This document shows, piece by piece, positions 1 to 5,831 of a stretch of 6,683 nt of DNA. Origin of the DNA: Planctomycetota bacterium (GTDB lineage: Bacteria; Planctomycetota; Phycisphaerae; Phycisphaerales; SM1A02). Below the pieces are notes generated by a model. The model worked only from the letters and a program-made list of their open reading frames with translations. It made no database searches and was not told the DNA's origin. The position numbers and the translations under genes are program-made. How positions within the stretch are numbered: the stretch's first letter is position 1; each line of letters begins with the position of its first letter. Location: positions 1 to 6,683 of the forward strand of contig QWPU01000178.1 in assembly GCA_003671065.1 (NCBI GenBank), given 5' to 3'.

Positions 1-278
1 GGCATGGGGCGGCGAGCCCGCAGACGCAAGCGGAGGGGGGCTCTGCGTTCATGCGCGTCGCGCTCGCGCGAAGTTTTGTCGAAGGCGCGTGGTGGTCACG
101 ATTGCAAGATGTTGCCGCGGGACCGAGTGATGGCGTGGTGGATGCAGCGGGGAAGGTGAAGCCTGTGCTTGCAGAACTGCTTGCGGTGCGTCAATCGATG
201 ATGCAACCAACGGGCGCGGGGAAGAGTGGCAGCGGAAAGGCAAGCGGAAAGGCAAGCGGAAAGGGAAGCGGCGCATGA
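1..278 (+). CDS. C-terminal end of a possible glycoside-hydrolase-like (TIM-barrel) protein, 5' truncated
   Basis: The frame is open from the window edge (first full codon at 3) to TGA at 276-278 and gives 91 residues, so this is the tail of a longer protein. The visible part reads FMRVALARSFVEGAWWSRLQ, then a variable stretch, then GVVDAAGKVKPVLAELLAVR. This order (PFVE-x-x-x-WW-x-L-x-D, G-x-x-D-x-x-G-x-x-KP-x-L-x-x-L) resembles the last strand and helix of clan-A glycoside hydrolases such as GH10. That is pattern recognition, not a search result, and the catalytic glutamates would lie outside the window. The tail after residue about 70 is a low-complexity Gly/Ser/Lys/Ala repeat, probably disordered. 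The stop overlaps the next start by ATGA, so the gene is probably in one operon with the ComEA-like gene and mfd. An internal ATG at 51 exists, but the conserved-looking sequence begins before it, so I do not take it as the start. Confidence 0.55.
   Translation, partial: HGAASPQTQAEGGSAFMRVALARSFVEGAWWSRLQDVAAGPSDGVVDAAGKVKPVLAELLAVRQSMMQPTGAGKSGSGKASGKASGKGSGA
228..274 (+). repeat. 12-bp tandem repeat encoding (Gly-Lys-Ala-Ser)n
   Basis: The unit GGCAAGCGGAAA occurs exactly at 239-250 and 251-262. An 11-base imperfect copy precedes it at 228-238, and a diverged copy (GGGAAGCGGCGC) follows at 263-274. It encodes the SGKASGKASGKGSG tail of the first protein. The AAGGGA in the last copies (261-266) also lies 8 nt before the next start codon, so the repeat supplies the ribosome binding site of the ComEA-like gene. 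Confidence 0.85.
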
Positions 279-673
279 GCGACGCGCGCACTGAGTCTGG
301 GCAGCGCATCGCGATCCACATGTTGTTCGCAAGTGTTGTTGCGACTGCTGCTGCGTCGCTGCTGTTTGCGCAACCAGTCGTAGTCCGCGCGATTGTTCCT
401 GCTCGTCATCGAGTTGATCTTGCGCGTGCAACGGTTGAAGAGCTCGCGTTGCTTCCTGAAGTTGGAACTCAACGCGCGGCTCGTATTGCACTGCATCGCG
501 CGACAGTTGGACCTTGCGAAAGTGTCGAAGATCTCGCGTTGATTGCGGGTCTTTCATCTTCGCACATCGCTGCGCTGCAAAACGATGTGCGTCTGGATGC
601 AGACTCGAATCAAGACTCGAATCAAGACGCGCATCGCATCGTGAAACCGAGTCCATTTCCGCAACAGCCATGA
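275..673 (+). CDS. ComEA-like membrane-anchored helix-hairpin-helix protein
   Basis: The protein has 132 residues. Residues about 11-33 form one hydrophobic segment (IAIHMLFASVVATAAASLLF), which could be a membrane anchor or uncleaved signal. A (HhH)2 domain follows at about 47-105: VDLARATVEELALLPEVG opens it, with hairpins at LLPEVGTQRAARIALHR and LIAGLSSSHIAALQN. This matches the ComEA pattern VDLNTAxxEEL-x-x-LPGIG. In that family the domain binds double-stranded DNA non-specifically at the cell surface during uptake. The hairpin glycines are kept, but PGIG has become PEVG and AGLS. ComEA proteins often have a longer linker; here the anchor sits almost directly on the domain. The tail is hydrophilic with a DSNQ repeat. 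The start is supported by an AAGGGA site 8 nt upstream and by the ATGA overlap. It overlaps mfd by ATGA at its end. A role in DNA uptake is inferred; other short HhH proteins look alike. Confidence 0.8.
   Translation: MSDARTESGQRIAIHMLFASVVATAAASLLFAQPVVVRAIVPARHRVDLARATVEELALLPEVGTQRAARIALHRATVGPCESVEDLALIAGLSSSHIAALQNDVRLDADSNQDSNQDAHRIVKPSPFPQQP
602..628 (+). repeat. 12-bp tandem repeat encoding (Asp-Ser-Asn-Gln)n
   Basis: GACTCGAATCAA occurs at 602-613 and exactly again at 614-625, followed by the first bases of a third copy. It encodes DSNQDSNQDA in the hydrophilic tail of the ComEA-like protein. The same bases run out of frame through the reading frame upstream of mfd and have no role there. 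Confidence 0.8.
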
Positions 674-3600
674 CGCGTTCACCCGAGGCAATCCCTCCAG
701 AACGCCCGCTTGATCGTGGTCACGCTGGTGGTCTCAAAGAAGTTGCGCAGGCACTTGAACCATTTCTCTCGCGCGTGATTGACGGCGCGTTCGCTGCAGC
801 CACGACGATGGCTGTGCAAGGTTCGGCGGGAAGCATGCCTTCGATTCTCGCCACTGCCGCGGCACTTGATGCGCGCGTTGCGAGTGCGCATGGAACCGTT
901 GTGCTCGTCGTCGCGCATCTCGACGAAGCTGATGATGCCGTCGAAGAAATTCGCGCGCTCGGCGCTGAAGCTGAACTGTTTCCTGCGATTGAGATTCTGC
1001 CTGGTGAATCGAGTCCGAGTGCTGATCTCACTGTCGCGCGATTGGCCGTGGTGCGTCGACTCGCTGAGGGAACTTCGCGTGGCGTCATCGTCGCGCCGAT
1101 TGCAGCACTGATGCAAGCGGTGCCTGAAGCATCGAAGCTTTCGCAACTCGTGCGCGAACTTCGCGCGGGTACTCGCGTCGAAACAACGGAGCTTGTCGCG
1201 TGGCTTGTCGAAGGCGGATACCGACGCGTTGATGCGATCGAGTCGCCAGGCGAAGTTGCGGTACGCGGCGGCATTCTCGATATCTATCCGCCGGGCGGAA
1301 GCGCGCCTGTGCGTCTCGATTTCTTCGGCTCAGAGTTGGAACGCATCTTTGAAATCGATCTGGCGACGCAAGCGTCCGATCGAAAGATTGAGGTGGTTGA
1401 ACTTGTCGCCGTTGCGCTTGATCAAGCGCTCGGTGACGCAAAGACTGGCGCGGGCGCGCAGCCGCTTGCCGAGTTGTTGCCCAAATCGACGGTCACCATC
1501 TTTGCTGAAATGTCCGAAATCATCGAGCAAGCAAGGGCATATTGGGATCGCGTGCGCGACAGCCGCGGCGTGTACGGTCCGCCCGCGACGCTCTCGCTTC
1601 TCGCCAAACGCTCGCGCGCGACGATCGAACTGCATGCTTTCGGCGCGGCACTCGGCGCATCAATCAATCTGCACGCGCGCGCGCTGCCAGTCTTTGATGA
1701 GGATGCGACGATTGCGGTTGCACAGTTTGTTGCGCTTGCGAAAGATCGAAATGCGGTGTTGGTCTGCGAGAGCGACGGGGAACGCAGACGCATCACTGAA
1801 TTGCTCGGCACCCAAACCGCGGTGAGTGCGATTCTTCGACCCGTTGGTCATCTGTCGCGCGGATTTACGATTGATGGCGTAAGTGACAGCGTGAACATCG
1901 AGCCAACTCGCGGCGTCGTCATCGCGCCCGCCGCTGAGATTCTCCATCGCACCACCGTTCGTCGCCGAGGACGCACGCTGGCTGGAGGCCGCGCGAAAGA
2001 TGCGTTTCTCTCGTTTGAAGCAGGCGATTTCGTGGTGCATCGCGATCACGGCATCGCGAAATTTCTCGGCCTCTCGCTCATGCCGCAAGAGGGCATCGAT
2101 CAAGAATTTCTCACGCTTGAGTTTGATGCAGGTGCAAAGATCCATGTCCCTGCGTCGCGCATCGAACTCGTGCAACGCTATGTCGGCGCGGGCAGCGTGC
2201 GTCCGAAACTCTCCACGCTTGGTGGTCGCCGTTGGAAGCGACTTAAAGAAGAAGCGGAAGAATCAGCGCTTGATTTCGCGGGCGAAATGTTGCGCGTGCA
2301 AGCGGCGCGCGCGGCGACGCCTGGCATTGCATTTCCCATCGATGGTGAGTGGCAGAGTGAATTCGAATCGCAGTTTCCGTATCAAGAGACTGATGATCAA
2401 TTGACAGCAATTAGTGCGACGAAACGCGACATGGAACGGGCGCGTCCGATGGATCGACTTATCTGCGGCGATGTTGGTTTCGGAAAAACCGAAATCGCGA
2501 TTCGCGCGGCGTTCAAAGCGGTGTGCGCAGGTCGCCAAGTTGCGCTGCTCGTGCCGACGACAGTGTTGTGCGAACAACACGAGCGCAGCTTTCGCGATCG
2601 CTTTCGCGGATATCCATTCCGCGTCGAAAGCGTAAGTCGCTTCAAGACCGACCTCGAAGCACGACTCACTCTCCAAGCGCTCGCAGAGGGCAAAGTCGAT
2701 GTCATCATCGGCACGCATCGCATTCTCTCGAAGGATGTGTTCTTCAAAGATCTCGGTCTCGTGATCGTCGATGAAGAGCAGCGCTTCGGTGTGGAGCACA
2801 AGCAACGATTGCTTGAGTTTCGCGTGACCGCCGATGTGCTCACGCTGTCAGCCACGCCGATTCCGCGAACGCTGCACATGTCGTTGCTTGGCTTGCGCGA
2901 CATCAGTTCGCTCACTACGCCGCCGCAAGATCGACGCGCGATTGTCACCGAAGTCATCACGCACAACCCGCGCCGCATTCAACAAGCGATTCTGCGCGAA
3001 CTCGCGCGCGAAGGTCAGACCTTCTTTGTGCACAATCGCATCAGTGATCTCGACAAGGTGGCTGATGAGATTCGCCAGCTCGCGCCTGGCGCGCGCATCG
3101 TGGTCGGCCACGGACAAATGGCGCCAAAAGAGCTTGAAGACGCGATGTTTTGCTTCATGAAGCGTCAAGCTGACATTCTGGTTTCGACCACGATCATCGA
3201 AAGCGGTCTTGATATCCCGACCGCGAACACGATCATCATCAACAACGCGCACATGTTCGGTCTGTCTGAACTTCATCAGCTGCGCGGACGCGTTGGCCGC
3301 TGGAAACATCGCGCGTATTGCTATCTCGTGCTGCCGAAAGATCGTCCCGTGCGTGCGGAAGCGCTGAAGCGTTTGCACGCGGTCGAAGAGTTCTCCATGC
3401 TTGGTGCTGGTTTCCGCATCGCCATGCGCGACTTGGAACTGCGTGGTGCGGGAAACTTGCTTGGTGCCGAGCAAAGCGGTCATATCGCGGCGGTGGGATA
3501 CGAAATGTACTGCCAGTTGCTCGAGCAATCGGTGGCGTCATTGCGCTGTGAAGTGAAAGTGTCGCCACTCGACACCATTCTCGACATCGGCCTCGTGGGT

Positions 3601-4017
3601 CATGTGCCAAAGGGTTGGATTCCGAGTGACGCTCGTCGGATGGAGGCGTATCGCCGCATCGGACAAGCCGACACGCTGGTCGCGCTTGCGAAAGTGGTGA
3701 GTGATCTTGAGAGCGCGTATGGCGAAGCGCCTGCCGCCACCAAGTTGTTGTTTGAGATTGCCGAGCTGCGACTGCGCGCCGCAACGCTGTCGATTCGCTC
3801 GATCGTGCGCAAGGATCAAGATGTGATCTTCAAGACGACGCGACCGCGCGAACTCGAACGACTTTTCATCGGCGTCCAAGGAGTTGTTCGCGTGGTGCAC
3901 GATGGTGATGGCGCGGCGCTAGCAAGTGGAGTTGCGGATGTCTACTTCCGACCGCCAAAATCTTTCCTCGAACCGAAGACTCTTGCAGCTATTTTGCGCA
4001 AGCGGCTCGCGCTTTGA
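670..4017 (+). CDS. mfd: transcription-repair coupling factor Mfd
   Basis: Mfd is an ATP-driven DNA translocase that removes RNA polymerase stalled at lesions and recruits UvrA. The protein has 1115 residues, close to the E. coli length of 1148. The UvrB-like N-terminal module keeps the UvrA-contact residues: R199, R215 and F219 align with E. coli R165, R181 and F185. The RNA-polymerase-interacting (CarD-like) domain is at about 448-506 (GDFVVHRDHGIAKFLGL). The translocase has Walker A GDVGFGKTE (600-608), DEEQ (701-704), SATPIPRTL (727-735), STTIIESGLDIP (839-850) and QLRGRVGR (870-877). The TRG motif RDLELRGAGNLLGAEQSG spans 920-937. A C-terminal D7-like domain follows from about 965. The frame stays open upstream, but the ATG at 670 is chosen because it forms an ATGA overlap with the preceding stop, and the 52 residues before it are only the shifted ComEA-like sequence. 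No clear Shine-Dalgarno precedes it, so coupled translation is likely. The gene appears intact. Confidence 0.97.
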   Translation: MTRSPEAIPPERPLDRGHAGGLKEVAQALEPFLSRVIDGAFAAATTMAVQGSAGSMPSILATAAALDARVASAHGTVVLVVAHLDEADDAVEEIRALGAEAELFPAIEILPGESSPSADLTVARLAVVRRLAEGTSRGVIVAPIAALMQAVPEASKLSQLVRELRAGTRVETTELVAWLVEGGYRRVDAIESPGEVAVRGGILDIYPPGGSAPVRLDFFGSELERIFEIDLATQASDRKIEVVELVAVALDQALGDAKTGAGAQPLAELLPKSTVTIFAEMSEIIEQARAYWDRVRDSRGVYGPPATLSLLAKRSRATIELHAFGAALGASINLHARALPVFDEDATIAVAQFVALAKDRNAVLVCESDGERRRITELLGTQTAVSAILRPVGHLSRGFTIDGVSDSVNIEPTRGVVIAPAAEILHRTTVRRRGRTLAGGRAKDAFLSFEAGDFVVHRDHGIAKFLGLSLMPQEGIDQEFLTLEFDAGAKIHVPASRIELVQRYVGAGSVRPKLSTLGGRRWKRLKEEAEESALDFAGEMLRVQAARAATPGIAFPIDGEWQSEFESQFPYQETDDQLTAISATKRDMERARPMDRLICGDVGFGKTEIAIRAAFKAVCAGRQVALLVPTTVLCEQHERSFRDRFRGYPFRVESVSRFKTDLEARLTLQALAEGKVDVIIGTHRILSKDVFFKDLGLVIVDEEQRFGVEHKQRLLEFRVTADVLTLSATPIPRTLHMSLLGLRDISSLTTPPQDRRAIVTEVITHNPRRIQQAILRELAREGQTFFVHNRISDLDKVADEIRQLAPGARIVVGHGQMAPKELEDAMFCFMKRQADILVSTTIIESGLDIPTANTIIINNAHMFGLSELHQLRGRVGRWKHRAYCYLVLPKDRPVRAEALKRLHAVEEFSMLGAGFRIAMRDLELRGAGNLLGAEQSGHIAAVGYEMYCQLLEQSVASLRCEVKVSPLDTILDIGLVGHVPKGWIPSDARRMEAYRRIGQADTLVALAKVVSDLESAYGEAPAATKLLFEIAELRLRAATLSIRSIVRKDQDVIFKTTRPRELERLFIGVQGVVRVVHDGDGAALASGVADVYFRPPKSFLEPKTLAAILRKRLAL

Positions 4018-4104
4018 TCGCGCAGAGCCGTCGCGGACGAAATCGCTTGAAGCAGTTGCGTGAAGGCGGACATACGAGGGCGAATCATCGGTAGCATTCG
4101 GTTC

Positions 4105-4121
4105 GCGGAATTGGATTCCGC
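4105..4121. other. short inverted repeat in the mfd-TSCPD gap
   Basis: GCGGAA and TTCCGC flank TTGGA as a perfect 6-bp stem. It lies 88 bp after the mfd stop and 89 bp before the next start. No T-tract follows, so it is not a convincing intrinsic terminator; it could be an operator, a weak RNA hairpin or chance. The rest of the 192-bp gap shows no convincing promoter (TTGAAG at 4047 with CATACG 18 bp later is the best and is weak). Confidence 0.35.
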
Positions 4122-4196
4122 ACTGACGACAATGCTCTCACTCGGCCGAGTAAGAGTTGTGGCGAGCGCCACCTGTCGAAGCAATCGAGCACCTCC

Positions 4197-4201
4197 AAGG
4201 A
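4197..4201 (+). promoter_or_regulatory. ribosome binding site that sets the TSCPD gene start
   Basis: AAGGA lies 8 nt before the ATG at 4210. A second ATG at 4201 overlaps the site and leaves no spacing, and the ATG at 4060 has no comparable signal. This favours 4210 as the start. Confidence 0.65.
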
Positions 4202-4209
4202 TGGAACCT

Positions 4210-4578
4210 ATGCCGACCATAACCAGCCCACGCCGTGAAGTTCTCTCGCAGACTCGCCGCTCCGTGACTCACAAGTTTGCCATCAACGGTCATGAGGGTT
4301 ACCTCACGGTCGGACTCTTCGATGACGGCCGCCCCGGCGAGATCTTCATCAAGATGTCGAAGGAAGGCTCAACGCTTTCAGGCCTGATTCAAGGCTTTTG
4401 CCGCGCGTTTTCGCTGTGTCTGCAACACGGACTGCATCTCGATGAAGCGTGCGAACGCTTCCGTGGCATGCGCTTCGAACCAATGGGTGGCACATCGAAT
4501 GCGGATGTACCTGAGTGCTCGAGCATTCTCGATTATGTCGCGCGCTATCTGCAGTTTGAGTTCGCGCCTCGTCGTTGA
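4210..4578 (+). CDS. stand-alone TSCPD / NrdJ C-terminal-like domain protein
   Basis: The 122-residue protein resembles the C-terminal domain of vitamin-B12-dependent (class II) ribonucleotide reductase NrdJ. Residues 8-60 contain RREVLSQTRRSVTHKF, GHEGYLTVGLFDDGRPGE and FIKMSKEGSTLSGLI; residues 86-118 contain GMRFEPMGG and SSILDYVARYLQFEF. Class II RNRs reduce ribonucleotides to deoxyribonucleotides. The catalytic barrel is absent here, so the protein alone cannot be the enzyme. It resembles NrdJb of split NrdJa/NrdJb systems, known from Pseudomonas, and may assist or regulate a reductase encoded elsewhere; that is inference. The CxxC zinc-binding tail seen at the end of many NrdJ proteins is not present. 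The start at 4210 follows the AAGGA site and the onset of family-like sequence; the 50 residues from an ATG at 4060 look unrelated. The gene ends in two in-frame stops (TGATGA) and is followed by a terminator. Confidence 0.85.
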   Translation: MPTITSPRREVLSQTRRSVTHKFAINGHEGYLTVGLFDDGRPGEIFIKMSKEGSTLSGLIQGFCRAFSLCLQHGLHLDEACERFRGMRFEPMGGTSNADVPECSSILDYVARYLQFEFAPRR

Positions 4579-4589
4579 TGAGTGCGTGA

Positions 4590-4605
4590 CGCGCGGCAAC
4601 GCGCG
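4590..4605 (+). other. GNRA-loop hairpin downstream of the TSCPD gene
   Basis: CGCGCG, GCAA, CGCGCG form a 6-bp all-G/C stem closed by a GCAA (GNRA) tetraloop, 11 nt after the stop codon and 32 nt before the main terminator stem. With no U-tract it is more likely a 3' mRNA stability element than a terminator, if it has any role. Confidence 0.4.
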
Positions 4606-4629
4606 CGATCAACACCAATGACATGTCAG

Positions 4630-4674
4630 AAAAAAGACAGCGCCCCGACCGAAGTCGGGGCGCTGATTTGTTTC
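4630..4674. terminator. bidirectional rho-independent terminator between the TSCPD gene and rplI
   Basis: CAGCGCCCCGAC (4638-4649) and GTCGGGGCGCTG (4654-4665) form a perfect 12-bp stem with loop CGAA. Six A residues at 4630-4635 make a U-tract for - strand transcripts, where the loop reads UUCG closed by C and G, an unusually stable tetraloop. The + strand tail (ATTTGTTTCT) is T-rich too. It ends rplI from the right (72 nt after its stop) and the TSCPD gene from the left (60 nt after its stop). Confidence 0.95.
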
Positions 4675-4687
4675 TACTCACTTGGGG

Positions 4688-4741
4688 CTTGAGTGTGAAC
4701 TCACGATCATCAATCTTGAGTGTGAACTCACGGCCATCAAT
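4688..4741. repeat. 27-bp direct tandem repeat, two copies, overlapping the rplI stop
   Basis: Copies at 4688-4714 and 4715-4741 match at 25 of 27 positions; they differ at GATC against GGCC. Each copy holds a small inverted repeat, TGAGT-GTGA-ACTCA. The right copy covers the rplI stop codon (4737-4739 on the - strand), so the left copy places the same GAT-TGA in frame 27 bp further on. Confidence 0.9.
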
Positions 4742-5327
4742 CTTTCGATTTGGACTTCGAACGGCGAGGGCCCTTGGTGGCCATTTCTTCGCGGTCCTCA
4801 GCTTCGCTCGCAGCAACAGTCGCCGCGGCAGCTTCATCGGCTTCCTTTGCGGCTTGCATCATCTCGAGGGCGCGATCAGCGCTGACATCGATGGTGATGT
4901 CGGCCTTGAGTTCCTTATCAAACTGGATCGTGCAGGTGTAGCTGCCGATGCGGCGGAACGGAGCCGCAAGACGCACCGAGCGCATGTCGACTGCGTAGCC
5001 CGCGCTGACAAGCGCGTCAGCGATGTCGCGCTGCGTGATCGAGCCGTAGAGGACGCCTTGATCGTTGCAGCTGCGCACGAGCTTGATGCTCACGCCAACG
5101 AGCTTGGTGATGGTGCCTTCGCGCTGTGAGCGCTGGGCAGCAAGTTCAGCAACGGCCTTCGCGCGTGCTTCCTTGAGCGCCTCGATCTTCGCAGGCGTTG
5201 GATGCTCTGCGAGTGCGTGCGGGAAGAGGTAGTTGCGGGCGTAGCCAGCACGGACCGTACAAATGTCACCAACAATGCCGAGGTTTTCGACATTACGAAG
5301 CAAAAGCAATTCAACTGGGCGGGCCAT
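4737..5327 (-). CDS. rplI: 50S ribosomal protein L9
   Basis: L9 binds 23S rRNA near the L1 stalk base and helps maintain reading frame. The protein has 196 residues; E. coli L9 has 149. The N-terminal domain (1-50) is typical: VELLLLRNVENLGIVGD, then VRAGYARNYLFPHALA. A charged helix at about 48-72 (KIEALKEARAKAVAELAAQR) connects to the C-terminal domain at about 75-150, which includes GVLYGSITQRDIADAL. Residues about 150-196 are an extra tail, first Ala/Glu-rich and probably helical, then basic (KGPRRSKSKSKD). The start is fixed by AGGA 7 nt upstream (5335-5338 on the + strand) and by family alignment; the frame is open a further 54 codons upstream without L9-like sequence. The gene is not followed by rpsR or ssb in the usual order but diverges from ssb, and it ends at a strong terminator. 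Confidence 0.96.
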   Translation of the reverse strand: MARPVELLLLRNVENLGIVGDICTVRAGYARNYLFPHALAEHPTPAKIEALKEARAKAVAELAAQRSQREGTITKLVGVSIKLVRSCNDQGVLYGSITQRDIADALVSAGYAVDMRSVRLAAPFRRIGSYTCTIQFDKELKADITIDVSADRALEMMQAAKEADEAAAATVAASEAEDREEMATKGPRRSKSKSKD

Positions 5328-5334
5328 GACGCTG

Positions 5335-5338
5335 TCCT
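5335..5338 (-). promoter_or_regulatory. rplI ribosome binding site
   Basis: AGGA on the - strand, 7 nt before the rplI ATG. It directly abuts the hairpin at 5339-5351, so the site is next to, but not inside, a stable stem. Confidence 0.7.
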
Positions 5339-5383
5339 GGGGCAAAGCCCCGTGAGTTAGGACGCGAATGACCAACGCGGTCA
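5339..5383 (-). promoter_or_regulatory. hairpins in the rplI leader
   Basis: On the - strand, GGGGC-UUU-GCCCC (5339-5351) stands immediately upstream of the rplI Shine-Dalgarno. Further upstream TGACC-GCGTT-GGTCA (5369-5383) forms a second 5-bp stem, and a 4-bp stem lies at 5387-5402. If the promoter at 5509-5536 is used, the leader is about 175 nt and structured. Control by a ribosomal protein is possible but not shown; no known leader motif was recognised. Confidence 0.35.
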
Positions 5384-5508
5384 GTGCGCCCAACGAGTGG
5401 CGAGCCCCGCAGTATCCACGAAAGCCGTTGCAAATGGAAGGGGTTCGAAGGCACGGAGTCTCGACTTCGCGGTTGGGTTGTCGAGCCACCGAAAAAAATT
5501 GTGGGAAC

Positions 5509-5536
5509 TTTGTAGTGCGAGGGATGAAGGGATCAA
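5509..5536 (-). promoter_or_regulatory. candidate rplI promoter
   Basis: On the - strand TTGATC (5531-5536) is followed after 16 bp by TACAAA (5509-5514). These match TTGACA and TATAAT at 4 of 6 positions each. Transcription would start near 5502, about 175 nt before rplI. Planctomycete promoter consensus is not well enough known to me to be firm. Confidence 0.4.
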
Positions 5537-5688
5537 TACCCTGATATAACCCTAACAGCGACAGCGCGAAACCCTCGACACCGAGTGCAAACGGTGATGT
5601 GGGTGGCTGCGCGAGTGTTGCGGCGCGAGCTCTGAGGTGTATGGGTCGTGTCAGGAAAATCTGAATCGTGCGTGTTCAATCGGGGGAT

Positions 5689-5713
5689 TGATCTTGACGG
5701 GTGATCTTGACGG
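5689..5713 (+). repeat. 13-bp-period tandem repeat with duplicated TTGACG upstream of ssb
   Basis: TGATCTTGACGG occurs at 5689-5700 and 5702-5713, separated by one G. Each copy contains TTGACG (5694-5699 and 5707-5712), a good -35-like hexamer, but no matching -10 lies 16-18 bp downstream of either. The spacing of 13 bp is not one helical turn. It could be a binding site for a regulator or an alternative sigma factor. Confidence 0.55.
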
Positions 5714-5742
5714 TAGATCGATGCCCGCAACGAGAACGCAGT

Positions 5743-5752
5743 ACTACAAAGT
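5743..5752 (+). promoter_or_regulatory. ACTACAAAGT motif upstream of ssb, shared with the rplI promoter
   Basis: The same 10-mer occurs on the opposite strand at 5507-5516, where it contains the candidate rplI -10 (TACAAA). Here TACAAA lies 82 bp before the ssb start, a sensible distance for a -10, but no -35 is visible 16-18 bp upstream. Confidence 0.3.
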
Positions 5753-5778
5753 GCTATCAAAGCACACAACAACGGAAT

Positions 5779-5809
5779 CTTGCTGGGGCGCGTAGGCTGC
5801 CGCAGCAAG
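5779..5809 (+). promoter_or_regulatory. hairpin in the ssb leader, just before the ribosome binding site
   Basis: CTTGCTG (5779-5785) pairs perfectly with CAGCAAG (5803-5809). Inside, after one G/G mismatch, GGC (5787-5789) pairs with GCC (5799-5801) around a 9-nt loop. The stem ends 8 nt before the ssb Shine-Dalgarno. It has no T-tract and is not a terminator. Confidence 0.45.
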
Positions 5810-5817
5810 GTTCAAAC

Positions 5818-5824
5818 AAAGGAG
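5818..5824 (+). promoter_or_regulatory. ssb ribosome binding site
   Basis: AAAGGAG lies 7 nt before the ATG at 5832, the strongest Shine-Dalgarno in the window, consistent with a highly expressed gene. Confidence 0.85.
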
Positions 5825-5831
5825 CAGAACG

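Larger units (their letters stand above)
5328..5831. other. 504-bp divergent intergenic region between rplI and ssb
   Basis: No gene is supported here. The region holds the rplI leader, a candidate rplI promoter, an extended -10-like TGATATAAC on the + strand (5542-5550) with no good -35, the 13-bp repeat, a shared ACTACAAAGT motif and the ssb leader hairpin. A small inverted repeat CACCG/CGGTG is at 5579-5596. The part from about 5597 to 5680 shows nothing recognisable. rpsR, often located between these genes, is absent. Confidence 0.7.

Noticed and set aside
514..669. 52-codon in-frame N-terminal extension of mfd
   Set aside because: The sequence is the ComEA-like gene read in another frame, rich in Arg/Ser/Cys and unlike Mfd. 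The ATG at 670 with its ATGA overlap is the better start.
2848..3528. 226-codon open frame antisense to mfd
   Set aside because: It lies wholly within a highly conserved part of mfd and has an Arg/His-rich shadow composition with no recognisable domain.
4060..4209. 50-codon extension of the TSCPD gene
   Set aside because: No family resemblance before about residue 8 of the shorter form, no ribosome binding site at 4060, and a good AAGGA before 4210.
3942..4220. - strand open frame across the mfd 3' end and the gap
   Set aside because: It covers the mfd end, has no ribosome binding site I can support and no recognisable family.
4623..5129. + strand open frame across the rplI 3' half
   Set aside because: It starts inside the terminator region and is a shadow of rplI.
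5328..5489. 54-codon upstream extension of L9
   Set aside because: L9 begins at MARPVELLLL in family terms, and a Shine-Dalgarno lies at the right distance from that Met. The upstream sequence is probably leader.
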